Shown: positions 44,451 through 54,046 of the stretch, piece by piece
Position numbering within the stretch: position 1 is the first letter of the stretch
Layout: every line of letters begins with the position of its first letter
The notes under the pieces: generated by a model
Seen by the model: the letters and a program-made list of their open reading frames with translations, nothing else
Told to the model about the DNA's origin: nothing
Databases searched by the model: none
Position numbers and translations under genes: made by a program
NCBI RefSeq assembly: GCF_002198115.1
Contig: NZ_NGNR01000001.1
Span: 62,001 to 126,000 of the forward strand
Source of the DNA: Robiginitalea sediminis
GTDB lineage: Bacteria; Bacteroidota; Bacteroidia; Flavobacteriales; Flavobacteriaceae
Direction: 5' to 3'
DNA: 64,000 nt

Positions 44451-46319
44451 ATGAAGAAACTGGTGCTTTCCTCCATCATTATCCTGATAGGGATTTCCTT
44501 TATCGGAAGGCTTTCCTATTTGCAGCTATTCCGGTTTTCACCCGACCAGATCCTGGACGACCCTGCCATTAAACGCGTTTACGACTACCCGGAGCGGGGG
44601 TACATCTACGACCGCAACGGTGAGCTGCTGGTGGCCAACCAGCCCGCCTACGACGTGATGGTCATCCCCAGGGAGGTGGAACCCCTGGATACCACGGAGT
44701 TCTGCCAACTCCTGAATATTACCCGGGAGCGCTTCGTTGCCCAGTTGCAGAAAGCCCGCACTTACTCCCCACGCCTGCCCTCGGTCCTGGTTCCCCAGCT
44801 CTCCAAAGAGGACTATGCACGGTTACAGGAGAAAATGCGGAAATACCAGGGGTTTTATATCGAGAAACGCTCCCTGAGGGACTACAACACCCCGGCTGCC
44901 GCCAACGTGCTGGGCTATATCAGCGAAGTGAGCGAATGGGACCTGAAAAGCAATCCCTATTATGAACTGGGCGAACTTACAGGCAGAACCGGCATTGAAA
45001 AGCAATACGAGGAAATCCTGCGCGGTCGCAAAGGGGTCAAACTCATCCAGAAAGACCGGTTTAACCGCGACATTGGCCCTTACAAGGGCGGAAGCCTGGA
45101 CACCCTGCCAGAGCCCGGCACCGAAATCCATATTACCCTGGACAAGGAGTTACAGGAATACGGGGAGCGACTGATGAACGGAAAACGCGGGGGCATTGTA
45201 GCCATTGAGCCCTCCTCCGGGGAAATCCTGGCCATGATCTCCGGGCCAACCTATAATCCCGAACTCCTGGTTGGGCGGGAACGTTCGGCCAATTACAGCA
45301 CCCTCCACTACGACTCCATTTCCAAGCCCACCTGGGACCGTTCCATCCTGGCCGAACCCAGCCCGGGCTCGCCTTTTAAGACTCTCCAGGCCCTGGCCGC
45401 CCTGCAGGAAGGGGTTATTACCCCGGAGACCACTTTCCGCTGCTACAACGGGTTTTATGTGGGGAACAAGAAGCGCGGGTGTCATTGCGGGGGCGGTCTG
45501 CGAACAATGAACAGCGGGATCTTTCGCTCCTGCAACGCCTATTTTGCCGGTACCTTCCGCAAATTTTTCGAGAAATTCGAAACCACCGATGCCGGCATGG
45601 ACGTCTGGGAAAAGCATATGCGCAGCTTCGGCCTGGGCGATTACCTGGGGTACGACCTGCCCACCGGGCGGCCTGGCCGGATCCCCGGCAAGGAATATTA
45701 TGACCGAGTGTATGGGGACGGCCGCTGGTCCTCCACTTACATCATTTCCAATTCCATCGGGCAGGGCGAGGTGGCGGCAACACCCATTCAGCTGGCCAAT
45801 ATGACAGCAGCCATTGCGAACCGCGGGTACTACTACACCCCCCACCTGATCCGGCAGATCGGGGATAACCTGGTAGACGACCCTACTTACACCGAACGCA
45901 AATATACCACCATTGCCCCCCAGCATTTCGAACCGGTTATCCGGGGCATGGCAGATGTGTATGAAAAAGGGACGGCCAAATGGATCCAGATCCCGGGCAT
46001 CGACATTGCAGGGAAAACGGGAACCGTGGAGAACTTTACCCGTATAGACGGGGTGCGCACCCAGCTCACAGACCACTCCCTTTTCGTGGCCTTTGCCCCG
46101 GTGGACAACCCCAAAATTGCCCTGGCGGTATATATCGAACACGGGTATTACGGGGCCCGTTATGCCGGGCATATCGCCTCCCTGCTCATCGAAAAGTACC
46201 TGAAAGGGGAGATCACCCGGAAGGACCTTGAGAAGCGGATGCTGGAGAAAACCCTGGAGCACGAATACGCCAAACCCTACAGCGGGGAGGAATTCAAGAT
46301 CAACGAGTATGTCTGGTAG
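44451..46319 (+). CDS. mrdA: Penicillin-binding protein 2 (elongation transpeptidase)
   Basis: A 622-aa class B PBP. An N-terminal membrane anchor is followed by the pedestal domain (PERGYIYDRNGELLVANQPA) and the transpeptidase with SPFK at residues 307-310, SCN in IFRSCNAYF and AGKTGTVENF. It crosslinks peptidoglycan in the rod complex, partnered by RodA. Its last 11 bases overlap the rodA start. Confidence 0.95.
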   Translation: MKKLVLSSIIILIGISFIGRLSYLQLFRFSPDQILDDPAIKRVYDYPERGYIYDRNGELLVANQPAYDVMVIPREVEPLDTTEFCQLLNITRERFVAQLQKARTYSPRLPSVLVPQLSKEDYARLQEKMRKYQGFYIEKRSLRDYNTPAAANVLGYISEVSEWDLKSNPYYELGELTGRTGIEKQYEEILRGRKGVKLIQKDRFNRDIGPYKGGSLDTLPEPGTEIHITLDKELQEYGERLMNGKRGGIVAIEPSSGEILAMISGPTYNPELLVGRERSANYSTLHYDSISKPTWDRSILAEPSPGSPFKTLQALAALQEGVITPETTFRCYNGFYVGNKKRGCHCGGGLRTMNSGIFRSCNAYFAGTFRKFFEKFETTDAGMDVWEKHMRSFGLGDYLGYDLPTGRPGRIPGKEYYDRVYGDGRWSSTYIISNSIGQGEVAATPIQLANMTAAIANRGYYYTPHLIRQIGDNLVDDPTYTERKYTTIAPQHFEPVIRGMADVYEKGTAKWIQIPGIDIAGKTGTVENFTRIDGVRTQLTDHSLFVAFAPVDNPKIALAVYIEHGYYGARYAGHIASLLIEKYLKGEITRKDLEKRMLEKTLEHEYAKPYSGEEFKINEYVW

Positions 46320-47589
46320 CGTGCTCAGAAGGGTAGACTGGCTCTCGGTCCTGATCTACCTCCTCTTGGTCCTTATGGGCCTCTTAAGCATCTACTCCAG
46401 CACCTACGACCCGTCCTCTCCTTCTATCCTGGACCCCGGGCAGCGCTATGGGAAGCAACTGGTCTTTATCCTGATCAGCGTAGGGGTCATTGTCCTGATC
46501 ATGGCCCTGGAAGCCCAGTTTTACGAACGGTTTTCCAGTTTGTTCTACGTGGTTACTCTGGCCCTGCTCCTGGGGCTGTTCCTTTTCGGGAAGACCATTG
46601 CCGGGGCCACCTCCTGGTACGACCTGGGGTTTTTCAACTTCCAGCCCTCCGAACTGGCCAAAACGACCACTGCCCTGGCACTGGCCAAATACCTGAGCGA
46701 TATCCAGACCGACATCAAGAAGGTGCGCCACCAGGCCTACGCCCTGCTGATCGTGATCATCCCGGCACTGCTGATTATCCCCCAGCCGGACCCGGGGAGT
46801 GCCCTGGTATTCTTTGCCCTGGTCTTTGTGCTGTTCCGGGAAGGCCTGCCCTTGTGGTACCTCATAGTAGGGCTCATGGCGGTCCTGGTTTTTATCGCGA
46901 CCCTGGTCTTCGGGACCATCTGGGTAGGCATTGGCCTGGCCCTTATCCTGGGCCTTATCTATATTCTGAAGAAGCCCTCCTTCAAAATCCCGCTCCTGCC
47001 CGTTCTGTTGGTCTACGGCGCTGCGGTGGTCTTTTCCCTTTCCGTGAATTTTGTGTTCGAAAACGTCTTCGAACAGCGCCACCGCGACCGCTTCAGCCTC
47101 TGGCTCCGCCTGGAAAAAGACCCGGAGAAGCTGGAGGAGATCCGCAAGACCATCGGGTACAACACCTACCAGTCCGAAAAGGCCATCGAATCCGGCGGAC
47201 TCAAGGGAAAGGGGTTCCTGGAAGGCACCCGCACCAAGGGGGACTTCGTCCCTGAACAGGATACGGATTACATCTTTACCACCATCGGGGAGGAATGGGG
47301 GTTTTTGGGGACTGCCTCGGTAGTGCTGCTCTTTACGGTACTGCTGCTGCGCCTGGTCCACCTGGCGGAACGCCAGAAAAACCCTTTCAGCCGGATGTAC
47401 GGCTACGGGGTCATTTCCATCCTGCTGGTCCACTACTTTATCAATATCGGGATGGTTATCGGGCTGTTGCCCACCATTGGAATCCCCCTGCCCTTTTTCA
47501 GTTACGGGGGCTCCGGCCTGCTGGGCTTTACCACCCTGCTGTTTATCTTCCTGAGGCTGGATGCCAACCGGCTTAACGAGTGGAATTAA
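46309..47589 (+). CDS. rodA: Rod shape-determining SEDS glycosyltransferase RodA
   Basis: A 426-aa SEDS-family peptidoglycan polymerase with about ten membrane helices. FFNFQPSELAKTTTALALAKY, IPQPDPGSALVFFALVFVLF and the C-terminal GIPLPFFSYGGSGLL are hallmarks. The ATG at 46309 is chosen over upstream frame because the conserved DWLSVLIY helix follows; a GTG at 46321 is possible. The stop overlaps the convergent nuclease gene by 4 bases. Confidence 0.95.
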   Translation: MSGSVLRRVDWLSVLIYLLLVLMGLLSIYSSTYDPSSPSILDPGQRYGKQLVFILISVGVIVLIMALEAQFYERFSSLFYVVTLALLLGLFLFGKTIAGATSWYDLGFFNFQPSELAKTTTALALAKYLSDIQTDIKKVRHQAYALLIVIIPALLIIPQPDPGSALVFFALVFVLFREGLPLWYLIVGLMAVLVFIATLVFGTIWVGIGLALILGLIYILKKPSFKIPLLPVLLVYGAAVVFSLSVNFVFENVFEQRHRDRFSLWLRLEKDPEKLEEIRKTIGYNTYQSEKAIESGGLKGKGFLEGTRTKGDFVPEQDTDYIFTTIGEEWGFLGTASVVLLFTVLLLRLVHLAERQKNPFSRMYGYGVISILLVHYFINIGMVIGLLPTIGIPLPFFSYGGSGLLGFTTLLFIFLRLDANRLNEWN

Positions 47590-48386
47590 AGCCCCCAGTC
47601 CGAGGGTCGTACCCGGGATTCCAGGCGGTCTTCCTCTTGCTGTTCCAAAGCTTGGAAGAAATCGAGCCCGGAAAGGGATTCAATACGGTCTACAGGCACC
47701 GCATAGGTGTGCAGGGAAGCCTGGTGGGGCCTGTTTTCCATTAGAAACCCGATAGCCTTCCGGTTAGTCCCTTCCCCTCGGACTACCACCTTAAAGAAGT
47801 ATTCCGGCACACTTACGCCTTCGTCTCCAATTGTGGGCAACCCATTGCGCAATACGCCTCCGGTGATTACATACAGCCTGCCATAGCGTTTGCACCACCG
47901 GCGCACCTGCTGCTCCAGGTCGTTCCAGGGCCCGGCATTAAACTCCCGGTCCTGCGGGCTTATATTGCTGGTATAAAAGGTCTGGTTATAGGCCAACTCC
48001 GAAAAACGCCGGTCGCCGGCCGGGCAGAGGTGGCCCCGGTCGTACCCGGAGCCGCGATAATTGCGCCAGTCGGCCGAATGGGTGGGTACCTTCGGGTCTT
48101 CCACAAAAAAAGGGCGCTCCCGGTCCTCGTAAGTCAGGTGGGACGGGTCCAGCACATAAGCTACCCAGGCTGCCTGCTCGTGCGGCTCGCTGTACTGCAG
48201 GACATAAAAGTCGTGACGCACCAGGTCACCCTCAGGGCCCTTGGGGTAAAAGGCCTCCGGAAAATCTGCGGTTTCGGGTGCGGTCCCGGACCCATAGGGG
48301 TCCTCCCGGTAGTAATTCTCAAACCACCAGAAAAGGATAATACACGCACCCATCAGCAGGGTGTAGGTCCATTGTTTCTTGCGCAT
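47586..48386 (-). CDS. Membrane-anchored DNA/RNA non-specific endonuclease (NUC1 family)
   Basis: A 266-aa protein. The N-terminal hydrophobic segment WTYTLLMGACIILFWWF is a likely uncleaved anchor, placing the enzyme in the periplasm. The beta-beta-alpha-metal nuclease motif GYDRGHLCPAGDR holds the general-base histidine, and NISPQDREFNAGPWNDLE contains the asparagine that binds magnesium. It would degrade nucleic acids outside the cytoplasm, perhaps for nutrition or during DNA uptake (comEC lies about 6 kb away). Convergent with rodA. Confidence 0.87.
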   Translation of the reverse strand: MRKKQWTYTLLMGACIILFWWFENYYREDPYGSGTAPETADFPEAFYPKGPEGDLVRHDFYVLQYSEPHEQAAWVAYVLDPSHLTYEDRERPFFVEDPKVPTHSADWRNYRGSGYDRGHLCPAGDRRFSELAYNQTFYTSNISPQDREFNAGPWNDLEQQVRRWCKRYGRLYVITGGVLRNGLPTIGDEGVSVPEYFFKVVVRGEGTNRKAIGFLMENRPHQASLHTYAVPVDRIESLSGLDFFQALEQQEEDRLESRVRPSDWGL

Positions 48387-48499
48387 AGGCCAGGATGGGG
48401 CTTGCCCAAATTTACACTAAATTCGCAGGGGACAAGCACCGGAACACCCCTGTAAGGGACCCTGCCCGGTGCCGACTATTTCCTACCTAAACCCACAGC

Positions 48500-48958
48500 A
48501 TGTTACACTGGAAAGACATTATCCACTTTACCGTTCAAGGCAACCCCGAGCCAGACCGGCGCGTTGAGAAAACGGAAGCCGAGTGGCGGGATCAGCTCAC
48601 CCCTGAGCAATTCCGCATCACCCGGAAGCATGGGACAGAGGCGCCCCACTCCGGGGCCCTGTGCAGCGCACACGAACCGGGGCTCTACCGCTGCATCTGT
48701 TGTGATACCCCCTTGTTCGATTCCACTATCAAGTTCGAATCCGGGACCGGGTGGCCGAGCTTTACCCAGCCGGTAAAGGAAAACGCCGTCCGGTACATCC
48801 GGGATACCTCCTTCGGGATGGTACGGGTAGAAACCCGCTGCAATACCTGCGATGCCCACCTGGGCCATATTTTCCCGGACGGGCCGCCCCCCAGCGGGCT
48901 TCGCTATTGCATTAACTCCGAGGCCTTGCGCCTGGACCAATCCGAAACCGATGCGTAG
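48500..48958 (+). CDS. msrB: Peptide-methionine (R)-S-oxide reductase MsrB
   Basis: A 152-aa enzyme. Two CxxC zinc knuckles (CICCDTPLF and CNTCDAHLGHIF), FESGTGWPSF and the catalytic cysteine in RYCINSEALRL are all intact. It repairs methionine-R-sulfoxide in proteins. There is no signal peptide, so it is cytosolic. Its end overlaps the msrA start by 8 bases. Confidence 0.95.
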   Translation: MLHWKDIIHFTVQGNPEPDRRVEKTEAEWRDQLTPEQFRITRKHGTEAPHSGALCSAHEPGLYRCICCDTPLFDSTIKFESGTGWPSFTQPVKENAVRYIRDTSFGMVRVETRCNTCDAHLGHIFPDGPPPSGLRYCINSEALRLDQSETDA

Positions 48959-49505
48959 CGGGGTTGCAACGGCCACCTTCGGGGGTGGCTGCTTCTGGTG
49001 TACGGAAGCGGTTTTCCAGCAAGTTAAAGGGGTGGAGCATGTGGAATCCGGATACAGCGGGGGGAATGTACCGGGCTACCCTACCTACCGCGAGATTTGT
49101 TCCGGACGCACCGGGCATGCCGAAGTCGTGCGGATCACCTATAACCCGGAGGAGGTTTCCTATGCCACCCTGGTCCGCATCTTTATGGGAACCCACGACC
49201 CCACAACGCTGAACCGGCAGGGGGCAGACAGGGGTACGCAATACCGGTCTGTTATCTTTTACCACGACCCCGGGCAGGAAACCACCGCCCGGGAGGTGGT
49301 GGCAGCTATGCAATCCTATTACCAGGACCCTATCGTGACCGAAATAAGCCCCCTGATTAACTATTACCCGGCCGAGCCCGAACACCAGGACTACTACCGC
49401 CGCAATACCGCACAAGGGTACTGCCAGGTGGTGATCAGCCCCAAGCTCCGAAAGTTGCGGGAGACCTTCTCGGAGTACCTGGAAAGCCCTGCAGGCCAGT
49501 CATAA
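48951..49505 (+). CDS. msrA: Peptide-methionine (S)-S-oxide reductase MsrA
   Basis: A 184-aa enzyme with the active-site GGGCFWCTEAVFQ and GYSGGNVPGYPTYREICSG. The ATG at 48951, inside msrB, is chosen because the conserved core starts eight residues later; the frame is open further upstream. It repairs methionine-S-sulfoxide and complements MsrB. The two-gene operon ends in a strong terminator. Confidence 0.95.
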   Translation: MRSGVATATFGGGCFWCTEAVFQQVKGVEHVESGYSGGNVPGYPTYREICSGRTGHAEVVRITYNPEEVSYATLVRIFMGTHDPTTLNRQGADRGTQYRSVIFYHDPGQETTAREVVAAMQSYYQDPIVTEISPLINYYPAEPEHQDYYRRNTAQGYCQVVISPKLRKLRETFSEYLESPAGQS

Positions 49506-49535
49506 AAAAAGCCCCGAATTTCTTCGGGGCTTTTT
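49504..49535. terminator. Bidirectional terminator between msrA and the protease gene
   Basis: AAAAAGCCCCGAA (49506-49518) pairs with TTCGGGGCTTTTT (49523-49535) around TTTC. It has A-runs and T-runs on both sides, so it can end both the plus-strand msrBA transcript and the minus-strand protease transcript. Confidence 0.92.
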
Positions 49536-49550
49536 GCTCTGGGCCAGGGC

Positions 49551-51677
49551 TTAATCCTGTAAACGGCTGGCCAGCTTGTCTTTCTTGAAGTTGTTCAGCT
49601 TGATGTCTTCCAGCACATTGATGGCCTCTTCCACATAGACATCCCCGGCGAGTTCCTTGTGCCAGCGGTCGCGCTTTTCGCGCAGGACCGAATCCTTGGT
49701 AAACAGTTCCTGTTCGTAACCCAGGGAACTGAAAGTCATTCTGGAATCGTACTTCATCTGGGAGCGGAAATACTGGGAACGCTCCTTGTTCTGGGCCTCC
49801 CGTTGCTTGTAGAGGTCGTAGTTCAGGGGCACGCGGGTATCGTCCTGCTGCTCCTTGAGCCATTGGGCATTCTCCTCGATCAGGGCAATCTGCGGATGGG
49901 TTTCCATCCGGGCCTTAGACCGGGCAATGGTGGTTTCGAAATCGATGTATCCATCCCAGACCTGGTATTCGGCCGGGCTGATTTTATCCCATTTCAGGGG
50001 GTTGGACTGGTCGCGTTCGCCCAGGTCGATATAGCTGTAGCGGTCCGGGACCACCACATCGCTCTTCACCCCTTCCAGCTGGGTAGACCCGCCGTTGATG
50101 CGGTAGAATTTCTGGGTGGTGAGCTTAATGGCCCCAAGGTCCCCGTATTCGTTGCTCCGCATGATGTTTTCCAGGGGGATCACGTTTTGGACGGTACCTT
50201 TTCCAAAGGTTTGTTTGCTGCCAATCACAATGGCGCGCTTGTAATCCTGCATGGCCGCAGCCAGGATTTCGGAGGCCGAGGCAGAGAGTTCATTCACCAG
50301 GATCACCAGCGGGCCATCCCATTGGATCCGCTCGTCCCGGTCTTCGTAGATTTCCTTGTCGCGGGCAGAGGAACGCACCTGCACCACAGGGCCGTCCTTG
50401 ATAAAGAGACCTGCCATATCCACCACGGTCTTCAGGGAACCACCCCCGTTGTCGCGGAGGTCCAGGATAAGGCCCTCCATCCCCTCGGATTTGAGGCGCT
50501 CGATTTCCCGGGCCACATCGGTGGCGGCGTTGCGCTCGCTGTAGTCGTCGAAATCCACATAGAATTTCGGGAGGTGGATCAGGCCGTACTTGCGTTCGTT
50601 TTTAATGACGGTGGCAGACTTGGCGAAGGACTCTTCGAGTTCCACCACATCGCGCACCAGGCTTACCTCGTCTATAGTGCCATCTACCTTACGGACAGTC
50701 AGGTCCACTTTGGTCCCCTTTGGGCCTTTGATCAGCTTGATGGCGTCGTCCAGGCGCATGCCCACAATATTCACGGGCGGTTCCCCGTCCTGGCCCACTT
50801 TGAGGATTTCATCGCCCACTTCCAGGCGTTTATCCCTCCAAACCGGGCCCCCGCTGATGATCTCAACGATTTTGGCCCCTTCGGGTTGCTTTTGCAGGCG
50901 GGCGCCAATCCCTTCGAATTTCCCGGACATGCTAACGTCAAAACGCTCCTTGTCCTCCGGGGCGAAGTAGTAGGTATGGGGGTCAAACTCGTCTACGATG
51001 GTATTGAGGTATTGCACAAACCAGTCCTTGCGCTCCAGGTCGTCCACGAAGTCGAAAAATTCATCCAGGGTTTTTTTGGTGGCTTCCCGGGCGGCCAACT
51101 CGGCCTCGGCAGGGCTCAGGGCCTCCTTCTCGTCCGCGCTTTCCGCAGCGCTGAGGTTGAGTTTGGAGTGGTAGGTGCCAATGCTGGCATACTTGAGTTG
51201 TTTGCGCCAACGCTCCTTGAGGTCGTTGCGGTCCTGGGCGTAGGGTTGCTTTTCGTAATCGATCTCGATGCTTTCCTCCACAGAAAAATCGAAGGGCTCC
51301 TCCAGCACCTCCCCATAGAGGTCCCGGGCCTGCTGCATCCGCTCCATCAGGCGGTCGTACACCAGGTTAAAAAACCCGATCTCCGTATTTCGGATCTGGT
51401 CGTCTATGGAAAACTTATACTGTTCGAATTCGGCCAGGTCCGAGGCCAGGAAATAGCGCTTGGTCGGATCGATCACATCGAGGAAATCCTCATAGACACT
51501 GGCGGAAAAATCGTCGTTGATATCCTTGGGCTCATAGTGGCCGCGCTCCAGGACATAGGTAATGAGGTCCAGCAGGAGCTTGTCCTTGTCGTCGGACTCG
51601 AAAGAGCGGTTGGTAAAGCTACAGGATGCTATTGCAATGAGGGGGACGAAAAATACGAGTAGTAAATTCCTTTTCAT
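49551..51677 (-). CDS. Carboxy-terminal processing protease (Prc/Tsp, S41)
   Basis: A 708-aa periplasmic protease. The signal peptide MKRNLLLVFFVPLIAIASC ends in a lipobox-like SC; the ATG at 51677 is chosen although the frame is open to 51791. A PDZ domain (GARLQKQPEGAKIVEIISGG) precedes the S41 core with the serine in NELSASASEILAAAMQDY and the lysine in KQTFGKGTVQ. The long helical N- and C-terminal regions match Prc, about 680-740 aa. It removes nonpolar C-terminal tails from envelope proteins. Confidence 0.93.
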   Translation of the reverse strand: MKRNLLLVFFVPLIAIASCSFTNRSFESDDKDKLLLDLITYVLERGHYEPKDINDDFSASVYEDFLDVIDPTKRYFLASDLAEFEQYKFSIDDQIRNTEIGFFNLVYDRLMERMQQARDLYGEVLEEPFDFSVEESIEIDYEKQPYAQDRNDLKERWRKQLKYASIGTYHSKLNLSAAESADEKEALSPAEAELAAREATKKTLDEFFDFVDDLERKDWFVQYLNTIVDEFDPHTYYFAPEDKERFDVSMSGKFEGIGARLQKQPEGAKIVEIISGGPVWRDKRLEVGDEILKVGQDGEPPVNIVGMRLDDAIKLIKGPKGTKVDLTVRKVDGTIDEVSLVRDVVELEESFAKSATVIKNERKYGLIHLPKFYVDFDDYSERNAATDVAREIERLKSEGMEGLILDLRDNGGGSLKTVVDMAGLFIKDGPVVQVRSSARDKEIYEDRDERIQWDGPLVILVNELSASASEILAAAMQDYKRAIVIGSKQTFGKGTVQNVIPLENIMRSNEYGDLGAIKLTTQKFYRINGGSTQLEGVKSDVVVPDRYSYIDLGERDQSNPLKWDKISPAEYQVWDGYIDFETTIARSKARMETHPQIALIEENAQWLKEQQDDTRVPLNYDLYKQREAQNKERSQYFRSQMKYDSRMTFSSLGYEQELFTKDSVLREKRDRWHKELAGDVYVEEAINVLEDIKLNNFKKDKLASRLQD

Positions 51678-51995
51678 GTACATTTTTTTTGAAAGGACCC
51701 CATGGTATAAGGCCCCGGTAATCCTTCTACATTCGTTACTTAAACTCCCAAGATACAGAAAAAACCATGCCAGCATGGGAGGGCCGCGCATAATTTTTTG
51801 TTAATGCCGGGGCCGGGAGTCCTATTACTGAAAAACGTATTTTTACCCCGGAAAGTATACCCGACGGGAAAAGCCCGTGCATTTCATGCCGGGAATCGGC
51901 CAAAAAGAGCCCAAAACCCTGACTTCAGGGCCCTTTCAGGCCTTTAAGGCGCCTGGGGCAGGCCACTTGGTCGGGGAACCAAATCGCTGTGTTCT
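51678..51995. other. Non-coding divergent spacer (318 bp)
   Basis: No convincing gene was found here. It separates the protease gene (minus) from the small membrane protein (plus). On the minus strand TATCTTGG (51755-51748) is a one-mismatch -7 element for the protease. On the plus strand TATTTTTA (51838-51845) is a weak -7 candidate. CCATGC-CA-GCATGG (51766-51779) is a short palindrome upstream of the protease. Confidence 0.5.
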
Positions 51996-52280
51996 ATGAA
52001 TCGCAATAAGGAAATTGCCATCGGCTTCGTTGTAGGCGTCATCGCAAATGCCATAGGGGTGCTGCTCTATATCCTGCTCTTTTCGGATATGGGCATAGTG
52101 GAAACCTATCAGGCAGCCGTGCAGGAAGACCACGTGGGCAGCCTGCTGGCCCTGGGTGCCATCCTGAACCTTGTGGCCTTTTTCGGTTTCCTTAAACTGA
52201 GGAGGGACTACCGGGCGCGGGGGGTGCTGATGGCAACCGTCCTGACAGCCCTAATCATCCTCTATTACAAGGTCGTCTAA
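51996..52280 (+). CDS. Small three-helix membrane protein upstream of lpxB
   Basis: A 94-aa protein with hydrophobic segments at about residues 7-30, 46-66 and 74-92. I do not recognise a named family, but its place two bases before lpxB on the same strand makes it part of the lpxB transcript. A role in lipid A synthesis or membrane association of LpxB is only a guess. Confidence 0.7.
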   Translation: MNRNKEIAIGFVVGVIANAIGVLLYILLFSDMGIVETYQAAVQEDHVGSLLALGAILNLVAFFGFLKLRRDYRARGVLMATVLTALIILYYKVV

Positions 52281-52282
52281 AG

Positions 52283-53404
52283 GTGAAGTACTACATCATT
52301 GCGGGAGAGGCTTCCGGGGACCTGCACGGGTCCAACCTGATCCGTGGCATCCTGGCGGAAGACCCAGAAGCGGACATCCGCTGCTGGGGGGGCGACCGCA
52401 TGGAACAGGCCGGGGGGACCCTTGTCAAGCACTTTAAGGAGATGTCCTTTATGGGCTTTGTGGAAGTCCTGACCCACCTGCCCGCCATTTTCCGCAATAT
52501 GGCGTTTTGTAAGGCCGATATAGAGGCCTTTGGCCCGGATGCCCTGATTTTTATCGACTTCTCCGGGTTTAACCTGCGCATTGCCAAATGGGCACACGCC
52601 CGGGGTATCCGCACCCATTACTATATCTCCCCCCAGGTCTGGGCCTCCCGGGAAGGACGGGTGGCCAGCATAAAGCGGGATATAGACCATATCTATGTAA
52701 TCCTCCCTTTTGAAAAGGCCTTTTACGAGGAGAAACACCACATGCCCGTGCACTTTGTGGGCCACCCGCTTATCGATGCCATGCAGGGCCTGCCCGAACC
52801 TGACCCGGAGGCATTCCGCAAGCGCCACGGACTTGCCCCGGATAAAAAGATCATCGCCCTTCTGCCCGGGAGCCGCCGCCAGGAGATCAGCAAGGTCCTC
52901 CCGATGATGGTAGCGGCAACCCGGGAGTTCCCCGACTACCAGTTTGCCGTGGCGGGTGCCCCTAACCTGGGGGAGGAGCCCTATGGCGCTTTCCTTGAGG
53001 GTACCGGGATCCCATTGCTCATGGACCAGACCTACCCGCTGCTCCAACACGCAGAGGCCGCCCTGGTGACCAGCGGGACGGCAACCCTGGAGACAGCCCT
53101 GCTGCAGGTGCCGCAGGTGGTGTGCTATAAAGGCAACTGGATTTCCTACCAGATTGCCCGCCGCCTGATCCGGTTGGAGTATATCTCCCTGGTGAACCTC
53201 ATTATGGACCGGGAGGTCGTCCGCGAACTCATACAGGACGCCCTTACCCCCAAGGCCCTGAAGGAGGCCCTGTCCGAAATCCTCAGCCCCAATGGGCGGG
53301 AAAAACAGCTGGGGGACTATCGGGAGCTGAGGCAAAAACTGGGTGGGGCCGGGGCCAGCAGAAAAGCGGCCAAACTGATCGTGGATTTCACCCGGGCCGA
53401 ATAG
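52283..53404 (+). CDS. lpxB: Lipid-A-disaccharide synthase
   Basis: A 373-aa GT19 glycosyltransferase joining UDP-2,3-diacylglucosamine to lipid X. GEASGDLHGSNLIRGI, YYISPQVWAS and LLPGSRRQEIS are hallmarks. The start is GTG (52283), right after the preceding stop; no better ATG exists. It acts at the inner face of the inner membrane in lipid A synthesis. Confidence 0.95.
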   Translation: MKYYIIAGEASGDLHGSNLIRGILAEDPEADIRCWGGDRMEQAGGTLVKHFKEMSFMGFVEVLTHLPAIFRNMAFCKADIEAFGPDALIFIDFSGFNLRIAKWAHARGIRTHYYISPQVWASREGRVASIKRDIDHIYVILPFEKAFYEEKHHMPVHFVGHPLIDAMQGLPEPDPEAFRKRHGLAPDKKIIALLPGSRRQEISKVLPMMVAATREFPDYQFAVAGAPNLGEEPYGAFLEGTGIPLLMDQTYPLLQHAEAALVTSGTATLETALLQVPQVVCYKGNWISYQIARRLIRLEYISLVNLIMDREVVRELIQDALTPKALKEALSEILSPNGREKQLGDYRELRQKLGGAGASRKAAKLIVDFTRAE

Positions 53405-53487
53405 GTTTGAACCTGTTGGCCGGAGCAACTTCCGGCTGGTTTCCGGGATTTCTATAATTTAGTGGAACGGTTAAGCGTTACATCCCT

Positions 53488-54045
53488 ATGAGGCGAATCT
53501 TGGGTATTACGGTCATGGCATTGCTTTTGGGCAGTTGCGGGGCGGTCAAAAAACGGACCACCTATGCAGAACCCAGGACCGTTGAAGTGCCCCCGTCCGG
53601 CCCCGTTTCTGAATCGGAACAGGCAACGCGCCAAAGCGGGCCCAGTGCCCCGGAGGTCTTTACCAAAGCAGCCGCTGTGGTGGAAACAGCCCTCTCCTAT
53701 GCTGGGGTGCGGTACCGGTATGGCGGGACCACCCGTAAGGGTATGGACTGTTCCGGTCTGCTGTTCGTCTCCTTCCAGGAGCACGAGGTACCCCTGCCCA
53801 GGGTCTCCAGCCAAATGGCAGATACGGGCGAAAAGGTGCGTCTGGGCAACATCCGCAAAGGGGACCTGCTCTTTTTCAACACAAAAAAGAGGGGCCGCAA
53901 GATCAACCATGTGGGGCTTGTGGTCGAGGTCCGCGGCGACGATATCCGTTTTATCCATTCCACCACTTCCCGGGGCGTCATTGTCTCATCCCTGCGCGAA
54001 GGTTACTGGAATTATGCCTTTGTAAAGGCAACCCGCGTCTTCTGA
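53488..54045 (+). CDS. NlpC/P60 (C40) peptidase lipoprotein
   Basis: A 185-aa lipoprotein with signal peptide ending at LLLGSCGAV. The C-terminal NlpC/P60 domain has the catalytic cysteine in GMDCSGLLF, the histidine in INHVGLVVE and the third polar residue in RFIHSTTSRGV. It hydrolyses peptidoglycan stem peptides in the periplasm. It precedes comEC by one base and is probably co-transcribed with it. Confidence 0.9.
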   Translation: MRRILGITVMALLLGSCGAVKKRTTYAEPRTVEVPPSGPVSESEQATRQSGPSAPEVFTKAAAVVETALSYAGVRYRYGGTTRKGMDCSGLLFVSFQEHEVPLPRVSSQMADTGEKVRLGNIRKGDLLFFNTKKRGRKINHVGLVVEVRGDDIRFIHSTTSRGVIVSSLREGYWNYAFVKATRVF

Positions 54046-54046
54046 C

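Noticed and set aside
49659-51662. Very long open frame on the plus strand opposite the tail-specific protease
   Set aside because: It is a mirror of a GC-rich coding strand; the product is rich in H, G, V and L with no recognisable domain, while the minus strand encodes a complete S41 protease.
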